A stretch of 64,000 bases of DNA, from positions 186,001-250,000 of the forward strand of contig NW_020194558.1 of NCBI RefSeq assembly GCF_002865645.1, written 5' to 3'. Numbering within the stretch: position 1 is the stretch's first letter; the number at the start of each line of letters is the position of its first letter. This document shows, piece after piece, positions 48,061 through 61,925 of the stretch. Below the pieces are notes generated by a model. It searched no databases, was not told the origin of the DNA, and saw nothing but the letters and a program-made list of their open reading frames with translations. A program made the translations under genes and the position numbers. Origin of the DNA: Hyaloscypha bicolor E. Lineage: Eukaryota > Ascomycota > Leotiomycetes > Helotiales > Hyaloscyphaceae.

Positions 48061-48972
48061 CTATTCCGAGGTATCTAATTTCCCCAGCAACTCTTGTAAT
48101 TTCACATATAGGGTCTGATCCCAAATCCGGTATCCTTCTTCATTGAGGTGAACGTGATCGACTAAATGCTCTTTCGTGATACCCAAGGGCGCTTCCATCC
48201 AGTGGATTCTCTGTCCAATTCCCAAATTCTTGTCGAAGTCGTTGAGCATGCCTCGGAGCAACTCGTTTGACTCTTCCACATACTGATCCCCAACATCTTT
48301 CCGCTTGAAGAGTTCGCACGCAATGATCTGACTCCTCGGTGAGATAGAAAGAAGTGATTGAAGCAGTAACCGGTAGCTTTGGACTTCAACTGGAAGCAGA
48401 TGGTGTGTCTTTTTGAGATTGTTGGTGCCAACCATCACTACCCAGACCTTGACGTTCCATTCCTCCAACAGGTCCATCATGCCGAGATCAAGTCTATACA
48501 GGACGTTCTCGATTTTGTCTCCGCCGACGCCGGCGTTGAATGATGAGGGGAGGTGAGCGATTTGTGTGTGCGCACTCGTGGTCTTTAGACGCTCCAGCAT
48601 GGAGTCACCGATCAAGACTGTATCTATCGCGGCTGGGACGTTGGTGGGGCTAGGTGTTTGAATCTTCTCGACGGAAGAGGAACCAATCGAGGCTATATTC
48701 GGCGCACTGTCTTTTAGTAACTGTGCTTGTCGATTTTTGAGCTCGGGAGCATGGGTGTTGTGATAGGTGTTGTGAGATCGTGTTTTGAATTTCATCTCGG
48801 CCTGGAGCAGCTTCTTGAATTCCGTCTTCGATAACCCCTGATTCTCAGGGATCCGCCCTTCACTTAATTTCATTTGGTACGTCATGTGGATGTGGTGAAG
48901 AGCTTCAAGGTTATCTTCTGTGATGGGCTTTGTGTTCGGAGGTTGATGGTCGACGTCTTCAAAACCTACAGT
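48061..48972 (-). CDS. SGNH/GDSL hydrolase (PAF-acetylhydrolase-like), 5' end uncertain
   Basis: From the ATG at 48885 the protein is 274 aa; the frame stays open to 48972 and a CTGTAG acceptor-like site at 48966-48971 suggests one more upstream exon. The core is a SGNH hydrolase: block I VLIGDSMLERL (Ser nucleophile ~94), block II FNAGVGGDK, block III MVGTNNLKK (oxyanion Asn), block V DHVHLNEEGY (Asp-His). This arrangement matches the PAF-acetylhydrolase Ib-type and bacterial rhamnogalacturonan-type esterases; substrate unknown. No signal peptide is seen in the available part, so it would be cytosolic unless the missing exon carries one. Upstream, within 50 bp, begins repeat DNA (49030 on), so the original 5' exon may have been lost or displaced. 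Confidence 0.75.
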   Translation of the reverse strand, partial: TVGFEDVDHQPPNTKPITEDNLEALHHIHMTYQMKLSEGRIPENQGLSKTEFKKLLQAEMKFKTRSHNTYHNTHAPELKNRQAQLLKDSAPNIASIGSSSVEKIQTPSPTNVPAAIDTVLIGDSMLERLKTTSAHTQIAHLPSSFNAGVGGDKIENVLYRLDLGMMDLLEEWNVKVWVVMVGTNNLKKTHHLLPVEVQSYRLLLQSLLSISPRSQIIACELFKRKDVGDQYVEESNELLRGMLNDFDKNLGIGQRIHWMEAPLGITKEHLVDHVHLNEEGYRIWDQTLYVKLQELLGKLDTSE

Positions 48973-49029
48973 TCATATATTTGGGAAGACAAGCCATTTA
49001 GATGGCTCGCTTCATATTGTTGAACTAGC

Positions 49030-49400
49030 TAAAGCAATATAGCTAGGGTCACGTGCTTGCAATGTAAACCAAGTAAACGATACTGAATTGACTGCTGTTC
49101 TACAGTGGTAAGTAGCCCGTATATATAGCCCTGAACCCCCTAAGTCACATGTACTAAATCCCTATGCCAGCTGAACCGATTACAGCTATACAGGGTATTC
49201 CAGCCGTACATGGTATTCCAGCTATACAGGGTATTCCAGCCGTACAGGGTATTCCAGCTATACAGGGTATTCCAGCCGTACAGGGTATTCCAGCTATACA
49301 GGGTATTCCAGCTGGACAGGGTATTAAGCTAGTGCACAGCCCCATGGCGTTCGGTTCCAGGGCTTACTAAGCCTATTAGGGGCCTCAGGCCCCTAATTTC
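49030..49400. repeat. Dispersed element copy with palindromic end and internal minisatellite
   Basis: Shares with the 5720-5810 region a TAGCTAGGGTCACGTGC-like tract and the 23-bp palindrome (49375-49397). Between them sits an 18-bp tandem repeat. The element boundaries and class are unclear; it abuts the 5' side of the SGNH gene. Confidence 0.5.
49179..49322. repeat. 18-bp minisatellite, 8 units, alternating variants
   Basis: Eight exact-length 18-bp units (ATTCCAGC-YRTACA-GGGT) in which TATACA and CGTACA variants mostly alternate, giving a 36-bp higher-order period. On the plus strand it is open as an IPAIQG/IPAVQG hexapeptide repeat inside a 68-codon frame (49164-49370); there is no evidence that this is translated. 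Confidence 0.88.
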
Positions 49401-50216
49401 AACACATATCCGTGGTGACTCACTCGGTGTGACTTGACTTACTCGGTGTGACTTCGACACTTAAACAATAAAATTTCTTGCAAAACCAGCTTCACCTTTA
49501 TGTATGCAGCTGCTGGAAGTCCTAGCTAGCTTTTGCGATGTATGAACAGCTTATACATTCTCCGATTCGTGTCGTTGCTTAGTAAGGTTAATGCTTAAGA
49601 ATCATTGATGATTGGAGAGACTACAGTCGTGTGCGAAACTATCAATCCTGCACCAACCGTCTTGTCGAAAGGCTGATATATATCGGTCTTCAAAGATAAT
49701 ATATCTATGTCCATTTCCCCTCTTGGCAAATCTTGTGTGCCTAAAAGCTCTCGTTCTTGAGCTTCTTGGCGATGTGTTTGCTGATCGGCTAGTATCGTTT
49801 CAGATTGGAAAGATTTTAGAGCCGGCTTAGCGAGGAGAGGGAGGCTCTTGGTAACAGGGAATTTATAACTATCACGCAAGAACCTTTGACTTAATTTTTC
49901 AATTTTAGACGGCGGCAGGATTAGCAGAGAAGCCCAAACGGGTCGCCTTCGGCTTAGGCTGTGCTCGCCCACAGCTCTGGTCCAAAGACGGAGATGAAAA
50001 ATGTTCATATCAAGATTCCGACTCCGAATTCGCACAAGGCTTGCAAATAGGCATAAATGCATGCGATCTCATAATATTTCAGACAGATTCTACACAGGCT
50101 ATAATCCTAATACAGAGAGAAGTAATCAATAGGCTTGAGATTAATTGACATGATAGAGACGTATGGAATAGCTTCATTTTGAACCGGTGAAAATGAAATG
50201 CGCGCACTTTGAAGTA
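49401..50216. other. Intergenic; one weak 155-aa frame
   Basis: Minus strand 50062-49595 is open for 155 aa from an ATG (MHLCLFASLVRIRSR...) with a basic N-terminus and acidic C-terminus. It has no recognisable domain and no intron logic; it may be a gene remnant. Confidence 0.3.
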
Positions 50217-50489
50217 CGAAGGCGACGGGCGAAAAAAACCGTCCAAATCCCTTAAGCGAGAATTTGCGCAATCTTAGCCTTGCGATAAAAAATTTGTCGT
50301 AATTGTAACTTGAATTTAATTCCAGCAAAATTGTTATAAAAGATAGATCTGCTTCTTCTCTATTATACAAATTAAAAAGTAAAGAGTTTAGACGTTGTGT
50401 TGAACCTTAGTGTGATTTTCCACAGGTAGCGATTTTGGTGTTCCTCGCGATTTGGCAGATGGCCGGTTTTTTTTCGCCCGTCGCCTTCG
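50217..50489. mobile_element. TA-flanked MITE, 273 bp
   Basis: Ends are inverted repeats of about 23 bp (CGAAGGCGACGGGCGAAAAA left, the reverse complement at 50467-50489), each flanked by TA (50215-50216, 50490-50491). The A-run differs by one base between ends. No coding frame inside. TA flanks indicate Tc1/mariner-type mobilisation. Confidence 0.8.
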
Positions 50490-50545
50490 TAAGGATACTT
50501 AGATCATGATAAAGAATAGGAAAGGCGACACGAAGGCGGAAGATA

Positions 50546-51054
50546 CAGTGATATCCATTATGTCACTGCGAGCCCAGCCTTTTTTTTCTAGCGAAACATA
50601 TACTTTCTTTCTTCAAATACATCGCGATTTCCAACCGATTTAAATCCCTTCTCAACTTACTATACTATATCTAAAATACCTTAAATATATATGCAATTAA
50701 TCCTCTAACTTATAGCTATAAAATATCTATTTTTCTTCTTATTTAGTGGCTTTTAAGTCGTGATATTTAAGATTAGAGTGTATTGCAAAATGCGTTGAAT
50801 TTTGGGCGAAAAAGGCTCAAGAACACGAAAATTACGAGTTAATTTCTATAAATCAAATTACTCCCCAAGTAAGGGTATAAAGAGTTTTAGTAAAGAACAT
50901 TCTATATTGAAAATCTTAGAAAGAAAGATATATACTTTTTATAAGTAATTCACGTTTTCGTATGGGAAAAGTCCCCCCCTAAAAAAAAGTCCACGTTTCG
51001 CTAAAAAAAGAAAAAAAAAAGGCCGGGCTCGCAAGGACATAATGGATATCACTG
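50546..51054. mobile_element. TA-flanked MITE, 509 bp, CAGTG termini
   Basis: Left end CAGTGATATCCATTATGTC and right end GACATAATGGATATCACTG are perfect inverses over 19 bp. The similarity continues through GCGAGCCC and a poly-T/A tract to CTAGCGAAA for about 55 bp. TA lies on both sides (50544-50545, 51055-51056). The interior is A/T-rich and non-coding. CAGT-type ends with TA duplication are typical of pogo/Fot1-like elements. Confidence 0.88.
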
Positions 51055-51056
51055 TA

Positions 51057-52493
51057 GTTCATCCGATTAGCGCAAGACGAAACCCCTCAGATGACAGAGG
51101 TAAACCCAGACGACAATTTTGCATTTCCTGCTCCAACGCGGTTAGTCAGCATCGCCGCTCTACCCAGGCGCTACTCAGGCGCTACTCAGGCTCGCTTCAG
51201 GCATTAGAAAATTGAATATCTATCGCTTTACTTCACGATTTCAAGATAGCAACTAGGCATTAGAAGTTGAAATTAAGGCATGTTAATGAAAAGAGGATTA
51301 ACTTTAATCTAGCATCTTTAGTTTAACTTTTGCATTTTAATTAGAAATATTAAGTTTTGCTTCAGGGGATAAAATGCCCTGAACGCACAGACTAGTGCGG
51401 TTGGGCTCGTAAAGTACTTAACTATAACAGGCATATCATGACGGTAATCTAACACGAGCATTTTCTGTTTCTGTCTTTGAACCTGAGCTGATGCTGCTTT
51501 AAAGTAAGCCGAGACTGAGCAACCTGAGCTGGCCGAGTGCAGCCGAGGGGTCGAAATTGCCCCCTTGCTCAAGTTGGAGCATAGGGTAAGGATTGTTCAA
51601 GGATCCATTTTTTGGGTTCCAACGTAGCCTTATACATTTGCATTGCGACCACATGCTGCTTGAATGGTAATGCCTGAGGAGCGCAGGGGCTTGACACCCT
51701 TAGGAATTCGTCAAGAGAAAGCCTCTGCGCAATCAGAAAAGAGATACGTCGACAGTCACGTTCTCATGCAAGCTCTTTCCTTCTCAATAATTCTTAAAAT
51801 CTGGCGAAGCACTTCCCACATTACAGTGCCCATCGACTAATAGAGATTCAGATCCTCGGCGGTACAATGCAGACCAGAATCTCAGCTGCATCCTGTGTTG
51901 TATAACATAGTCAATCAACCAACTGACCAACCAGCCAATCAATACATTGCTTCCTGGAAAAGAGCGCTGACATAGTATATTGGATTCCTCGCGTGTTTCA
52001 TTTTCTCATAATTCCTTCTGACCCGTAGTTTCTGGGATCAGGACTGTCTTGTGGCCTGGCGGTACTGCGAATCCCCTCCTAGTCTCGGAAGCCTTCTGTC
52101 AGGAGCATCTAATAAACGCCGTTATTTGATTGCGATATAGTGTTCGCCCTGTTCGAGATATATGGTAATAAGAATGATGCGTCTACAATCATTGTCAGGT
52201 ATTTATAGAGCAGGCTATTCTAGTTTCCTGTGGGGCGGTAGCTTGTAAGATTTACAATTGGCAAATTGATATAAAAGGAATGACTAATCTAAATACATTC
52301 CGACTATGCGCACTTCCAATGCCCTATAGTCGTATTCATCCTGCGCCGTTACAACTGGAGCGCTAATATTGTATCGGGGCCAGTATTTAGCTGTTGCTCC
52401 GGCCCATTTTGAGATGGAAATGCTACATAGCTTCTACATCTGTTTACTTATCAAATCATATTAATAATACATATATATGGAGTGAGAAGTAAG
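51057..52493. other. Intergenic, no gene supported
   Basis: Plain AT-leaning DNA. A short duplication CAGGCGCTACT occurs at about 51166-51188. The right end is the 3' flank of the membrane-anchored esterase. Confidence 0.4.
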
Positions 52494-54031
52494 TTACGGC
52501 ATAGTAGTAGATACCGCACGAGTCCACGCCGATTTGATAGTAGACTCGCAATATGATCTCACTCTAAACTCCCAAGCTGTTCCCTTCGTTGTCCAAAGAG
52601 TATCCAAGTGTCGCTCTTGAGTAAAGTTTGCAGAATCAATTACCCATTCGACGCCTTCTTGCTGAACTTGAACCTCATAGCCATACGCGCCATACACAAA
52701 GTCCCATGTGAATCTAATACGCTCTTGGCTGGGGTAAATCGCAACAGTCGCTGGGGTGAGACAAGTTCGACTGGGGAATTTAGCTGGAAGGGCAAGCGGC
52801 TGCTGTCCTATGCCGAAATTGTGATATAAAGTTTTACTAAATGCATGCGCAATCTCGAACTCTCCTCGACTATTGGGGTGAATTCCGTCCAAAGCGGCGG
52901 GGCAGTTGGTTTGACCACCTATATAATAAGTCATTAGACGATCGCTTGGGAATGATATGGGATAGACAGTTACTTACATGAGTATGCTTCCATAAATTCA
53001 ACCAACTCCACGGGCGAGCTAGGCAGCGACCACTTGGGGATTGCTTCCCGAAGTTTCTCGTTATATTGCCCTGTTCGAATGTCTAAATCTCCAACTTTGC
53101 TCCGTTGTGGCACGTTGGCGACGGCAAAACGAAGTTCCGGGCTAGTTGCTCGCGCCTTATCTATAAACTGCTCCATGAGGAGTAATGCTTCATCGGGCTC
53201 GCGTGACGCCCACGCTAAATCGTTAAATCCGAGCTCGACAAGTAAATAGTCGGGACGATAATCGTGGATTTGCTGATTGATTATGTCGACATCCTGTGCG
53301 ATTTCTCTGCCCCAAATGGAAAAGTGGGCGCTTCCAGTACGAAGGAACTCTGGCTCTATATCGAAAGCATAGCCATTGTCCATCGCAGTAGGGCCGTCGA
53401 GTTCATCGCCATGGCGAGCGGCTGGCAAGGGAACCCCGGTGGACAGGTCCTGTGGCTGGAGCCGCGTTTGATGGAACGGACCTACAAAAGTGACTGGAAC
53501 ATTGTTCGCCTGGAACCACTCCCACAGTCTATAGCGCCACGTATGCATCGACTCACAACCTTGTGATATGGAGTCGCCGGCGACCAAGATACGGAGAGGA
53601 GCGATATCTGGCCGCAGCGCTCTCCCAGGACTCCTCTTTGCCCAGAACCCTAGTGTATATCCCAAGGCGCCGCAAATGATACCGACAAGAACGGCGACGG
53701 CTACCAGGTCTCGCCAATACGAGTCTCGCCAGTTCCGTTTTAGCCATCCGATCCGCAGTGTTCCTTTGCCGTTAGATAAGGGGTTATGGTCCAAATTTTG
53801 TTCGATGTCGGCGAAATCGAGTCTGTCGTGGCCATTCAGTAGCCTTGTCCCTTGCTCACCAAGCTCCATTATGTCGTGGTCATTCGAGTCCAGCAGCCTC
53901 GTCCTCTGCTCGCCGAGCTCCATTATGTCGTGGTCATTCGAGTCCAGCAGCCGCGTCCTCTGCTCGCCGAGCTCCATTATGTCATGGTCATTCGAGTCGA
54001 GTAGCCCGGTCCTCTGCTCACCAAACTCCAT
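52494..54031 (-). CDS. Membrane-anchored SGNH-type esterase with N-terminal tandem repeat
   Basis: Exons 54031-52978 and 52918-52494, 59-bp intron, phase 1; 492 aa. Residues 1-72 are four 18-residue units (MELGEQRTRLLDSNDHDI type), acidic and probably cytosolic. A single membrane helix lies at ~108-130 (VAVAVLVGIICGALGYTLGF), preceded by basic residues, so a type II orientation is expected with the catalytic domain outside or in the secretory lumen. Catalytic motifs: GDSISQG (152-158, Ser nucleophile), LGFND (267-271) and DGIHPN (362-367, Asp and His). The last ~100 residues (YPSQERIRFTWDFVYGAYGY...) resemble a fibronectin type III-like beta domain. Related fungal SGNH esterases are thought to deacetylate polysaccharides; the substrate here is unknown. 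Confidence 0.87.
53816..54031. repeat. 54-bp coding tandem repeat, about 4 units
   Basis: Four consecutive 54-bp units at the 5' end of the esterase gene; the three central ones are almost identical at the DNA level, the last (nearest the membrane segment) is more diverged. Near-identity at silent positions points to recent expansion. Confidence 0.85.
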
Positions 54032-54843
54032 GATAGATCGTCAAAAGCAACGGTTTTCGAATCGCGTCGAGGCGCATGCCTAAGCCAGCTTGTATTCAGT
54101 GCGCAGAGAAAGGGTGGATGGCAAAATTTGGGCGGTTTTATGGATGACAATGCCCCTTTAACGAGCAAAATCTCTTGACCGATGACAGAGCAGGATGTCT
54201 TTTGTCTGCAGGAGATTTATGCGGTTGGTTGCAGGCCTCTCGCGTTAATTGATTGGCCATGCTGATAAGCGGCGGCGGCGCGTGAGGTGTGGCGCAAGGG
54301 ATGTACAGTACTCTCTATGCTGGCGTTTCTAAGAATAGAGTAGCGCGTGAAACAAACGTTTGAAGGGAAATAACGTCGCGAGCCAGTAATTTGATTGCCA
54401 ACAAGCTGAGCAGGGTGGTTTGAAATCTCTAACAAAGCTTTTGGTAGGGCTAAACAAGACCCAAATCGAGAGCCAATGTAGGTACTTGGGGCTCATTTTT
54501 TGCTGTCCTTGGAGTTATTGTTTTGAGCGCTCGCTATATTATTCTCTCTCGATACATTGTATCATCAGCTGGCAAAAGGCTACTCATGGCAACTTACACT
54601 GCTGAGTATAAAAGGTGGTAGATTTTCTCTCATGTTGCGTGTTTCATCACCTGAGCCAAATTCCGTCCCGACCCAACAATTGTCCAACAGACCGCAGGGG
54701 AGGGGCGCAGCTGTGCTTCGGCGGTTAAAGTCTTATATAAGTCAATCAGCTACTGCCGCTGGCAGTTTATGATCTCTTTGGACGGGTCCGGGATCTAAAG
54801 CTATTATCAAAATCTCCTTTCCTCGAACATCTATCACTCCCAT
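54032..54843. other. Divergent intergenic region
   Basis: Separates the starts of the esterase (-) and the Kelch-type gene (+), so holds both promoters. No gene seen. Confidence 0.45.
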
Positions 54844-55128
54844 ATGCATTTCTCATTTCTCCCGCTGGCATTTCTCGCCATCATATCCCCGGCTTCCTCC
54901 TTATCTGACCATCCGACGCCCGCAGACTATGTTCAGCGTGGAGGACATTCAGGTAATTGAGCAAGAAAAGTTGATGTAGTAATCAGAACTAACCATTTAC
55001 ACGCCGTAGTCGCTCGATTAGGGGATTTCATCTACATAGATGGCGGTTGGATCGAACAGTATCAAGGTAGACATGGCGACGAAACACCCTTTCTTACAGG
55101 TAATTTGATGCGCATGCCTTGCACGGCT

Positions 55129-55136
55129 GGCCTTAT
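55129..55136. repeat. Left 8-bp target-site duplication of the hAT element
   Basis: GGCCTTAT, repeated exactly at 58862-58869 on the other side of the element. Eight-base duplications are diagnostic of hAT insertion. Confidence 0.92.
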
Positions 55137-55687
55137 CGGTGTGGGAAATGAGTTGAGTAGAGTAGAGTAGTGGGCCCTACTCATATTCTACTCAAGTTTT
55201 TTTCTCACTACTCATACTCTACTCAATACTCTACTCAACTACTCTAGAATATTCTTGAGTAGTTGAGTAGTGTGCACGTGATACCACACGTGACAGGCTA
55301 ACCTAATTGGGTAAGGCTCCGGGGTGGCCCGAGCCTAGCGCCACCGCACTGCCCAATCAAGTGGTGGCGAGGCTTGGTAAGCGAGGTAGAACCTTTACGA
55401 TACTTCTAGAACTACTATGGCTTATATATTATATTATATTATATTACTAATATAAGAGCTATATATTAGAAATTAAAGAACTAGAACTTTCGAAATATAG
55501 TATTTCTTTCTAATTAGAAGAATAATTAAGAAGCCTTTAGAATATTAGAATTTTCTATAAGAACAGGTTATTTTCCTCGAGTTCTCGCTTTTTTTATTTT
55601 TATAATTACTTATATATCTTTAACTATTACTCTTATAATAATACTTTATATTATAAATACCTTTATATATACTTTATATATTCGAAA

Positions 55688-58603
<2,916 letters not shown>

Positions 58604-60456
58604 AAGAAAAGTAGTATTTAAGTAGCCTTATATAAGCTCTAGCTTAAATTATATAGTGCTGCTTAATAGGTACCTTATTTATTTATTAATAATTAAATGA
58701 ACATTGATTTTCTACATTCACGTGACTTGCACGTGACTACTCTTGAGTAGTACTCTACTCTACTCTACTCAAGTACCATATTACGCTACTCAAACTCTAC
58801 TCTACTCTACTCAAGACTACTCTAGAGTAGCTTGAGTAGCTTGAGTATTTTTTGCCCACACTGGGCCTTATGCTCTCACTCTCGTGCTAATATATATTTA
58901 TTGGCCATAGTAAACTCGACCTTGTCGATCCCTCTCGGCACGTCGTGGACCAACGCGACCTTGAATATGACCGACATAGAAAAAGCCGGGGCGCCAGTAC
59001 TGATTCGGGAAGCGATGTGGACTGACGAAGCAAGGCAGTTGATATATATGTGGGGAGATGTGGAAGGAGCCCTGTCTACGCATGTTAATGATACCCTTAC
59101 TTGGGAATTAACAGGAGATGGAACTGGCGGAGGTTCTTGGAAGTTTGAAAACTTGGAAAGTCCATCGCAAATGGCTGGACTGCAGCGAGCGTCAGCAGGA
59201 GCGGCGGCAACATGCTATAACACCGGATTTAACCTGGGTGGCCAGACAACTACCCAGAATGGAACGGCCATATTTGTCCCAGGTCTCTTGACGTACAACA
59301 TGTCGAGTCACACATGGTCTAATGAATCTGCCGCTCCGTTTACCACTCATGGAACATCTGTGGGAGCTGAGGCTGTATGCTTGCCAGATTTTGGCCCACG
59401 CGGTCTTCTATTTTTGGGCGGTATAACCTCTGTGGACAACAACTGGCTCGACCCCGTCAGCGCCCTATCTAAAAGTCCTGGCGTTGCCTTTGACAATCTT
59501 ACCGTGTACGATCCATTCACGAGAGAATGGTACTGGCAGACTACGACGGGGAACCGACCAACGCCAAGACACGAGTTCTGTGCGGTTGGGGTTCAAGGGC
59601 CACAGAATACATATGAGATGTACAAAATTCTCTGTCAAAGTTTTTCCACGAACACGGGAGGCTAATAGAAGCTCTAGTTATGTTTACTCCGGGTTTGCAA
59701 CGCAAAGCACTTCCATGCTGGGGGACTTCTACGTCCTTAGCCTGCCCGGCTTTGTTTGGTTTAGAGCCAATTAAACATCCGCGGTAGCTCGTGCCTGGAC
59801 TCGGTGTGTAGCTTTAGGAGACTCACAGATGACTGTGGTGGGTGGGTATACGGACCCAAGCCCGGATCCGTGGTCCCAAGGCATTGGAGTGTTTGACATG
59901 TCTTCTATGTCTCCGAGGACCTCGTACGATCCCAAGGCTGGTTCGTACAACACTCCAGGGATTGTCACGGACTGGTACAATAATGGGTATGGGTTCTGCC
60001 ATTCCTCAATAGCTTATGCTGACTATGCTTTCAGAGGTGTAGATTCGGTCCGTTGGTCGTCTGAAACTGTCCAGCAACTTTTTCTGGGTCAGCGTAAGCA
60101 AAATACCACCAGTATGCAACTAGTTTTCCATTCTTTGTCTGATACAAGACGGGTAGCTAATTTGTACTTTGGACTCAACAGATTTAAATATCCCCCAAAA
60201 CTCAGTCCCGAAGAAACCCAATACAAGGGTTATTGTAGGCAGTACATTCGGCGGTGTCGTCTTTCTTTCTATTCTGGTCGTCGGCATCTGGTGGTTCTGC
60301 TATAGGAAACGGAGCAAGATGGCCAAGAATAAGCTTTATAAGTCTGAAGTGAACGAAGCAGAGCTGTCTTCTTACTCCCCGGCTTTAGCCTACGAGTTAG
60401 AGCATAAGGAAAGCACTCTAGAACTCCAAGGTTACCAAGAACCGGTTGAGATGTAG

Positions 60457-61547
60457 GTATAATAAACCTAAGATGGAGAATCAAATACTGTTTACTTTTT
60501 GCTTGTGTTTTGCTACCTAGCCTGTTTTTTCACCAAAACCTCATCTACTGCAGATCTGAGCTTGGATAAAGCAGGCTTTGAAAACCCGCCTCAGAGCATG
60601 TTGTTATAGATGAGCAACTCAAAATAGCTGTCCCAGCTGTAAATGCTGCAGGTGATTGTGCCGGCATCTCGTATTTCATCCATATGAGATGGGTCAACTT
60701 TTGGATTATTCTTGGCAGTATCAGATTCACCTCGTTCAGAGGCTACCTGGGAGCGATAGGTACCGAGTGTGTTATTCATCTCACTAGAGTTGGCGCAGTT
60801 GGGATAAGGGAAAAAGAAGGCAATGCCAAAGGCATCGAGTATCTACTGGTAAGGGCGTCGATGGGTTCAATATTCTTCTATACTTACACGCTAGATCCAG
60901 TGGCAACTGAGCGTAGCGCCTTAGCGAAACGCTCCAACTTTCAGCGACTACAAATAATACTCCCACAAGATGCAAAACCGTTCTCGAGGAGACAGTCGAA
61001 CCGTGCCTAAATGCCGCATACGGCCATTGTCCCGTGATCCGAGCACAGTTTGGATGAATTGCTTGATACCCCTTATCTGTTACTTCCTCATTGGTGGTAT
61101 GTTAATGTCAAGAGATATAGCACTTGTAAGATATGCATACTTTGCATTAGGATTATTCAATATGATTTTGCCTATCTCAAATCAGAATAGAATGCAGAGA
61201 ATTTACTTGTATTAGCAGTGTAATAATATGATAAAGCGAAATTGGCTTTGTTCTTAATTATCTAGACTATTCTTCTTTTGATCATTTCGGAATATGGCTT
61301 CCAAGTTGAATATCGAAACGAACCTCGCTGCTAGGAGGATGGAGCGCTTGTCCGGGCCTTAATCTTCAAGACACAGGTACCAGAATGCCTTATGACTCAA
61401 GTAATATACCAGTTCCACCCACAGCTAAGTTATATATCCGCCAAACATGGCCCAGGACCTACCCAATACGAATTGTATAAGCAATCTACGTGAACCTATC
61501 TGTATACTGCGCCGGCGATTGCTATTAAATGATGAGACAAAGACAGT
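60457..61547. other. Intergenic, no gene supported
   Basis: 3' flank of the Kelch relic and ordinary DNA. A hydrophobic frame near 60970-61215 may be a decayed N-terminal part of the P450 relic that follows, but no diagnostic motif is visible. Confidence 0.35.
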
Positions 61548-61925
61548 ATGATTGTACCAATCAGCTTTAGGAATGTAGTGAAGAATATGACTAGCGTCGA
61601 TTTTCAGGGTTATTTATTTACTACAGGCCAACTGAACGCAAACGCCAACTTGATTATTACAGCTGGTACCGATATAACGGCAAATACAATGACGCAAGTA
61701 TTCTGGAAGCTATGCCAAGATCCCAAAATTTTCAAGAGGCTACAGGAAGAGGTTGACACTGTCTTGGAGGAAGATGGTCGGCTTGATGTCGAAACCACCA
61801 GAGGATTGGTATATTTGAACGCAGTTGTCAACGAGGCTTTGAGGTTATTGAATCCAGCTCCGTCAGGTTATTACTTATTAGATAAGAGCCTTGTGCTTAA
61901 CTCAAATAGTATTTCTCATACTTAG
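61548..61925 (+). pseudogene. Cytochrome P450 fragment (I-helix to K-helix)
   Basis: The frame reads LNANANLIITAGTDITANTM, then MTQVFWKLCQDPKIFKRLQE, VYLNAVVNEALRLLNPAPSG. This is the oxygen-binding I-helix (AGTDITA in place of the usual AGxDTT) and the K-helix ExxR motif (EALR), with PxPSG after it, as in ascomycete P450s of secondary metabolism. The frame then runs into unrelated sequence; the heme-binding Cys loop and most of the N-terminus are missing. A gene fragment, not a functional enzyme. Confidence 0.8.

Noticed and set aside
49164..49370. 68-codon hexapeptide-repeat frame as a real gene
   Set aside because: It is wholly inside a minisatellite of a dispersed element; no promoter, intron or conserved feature supports translation.
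53816..54031. Direct repeats here and at 49179-49322 as possible CRISPR arrays
   Set aside because: The units are contiguous without spacers and the genome is eukaryotic; they are tandem repeats.
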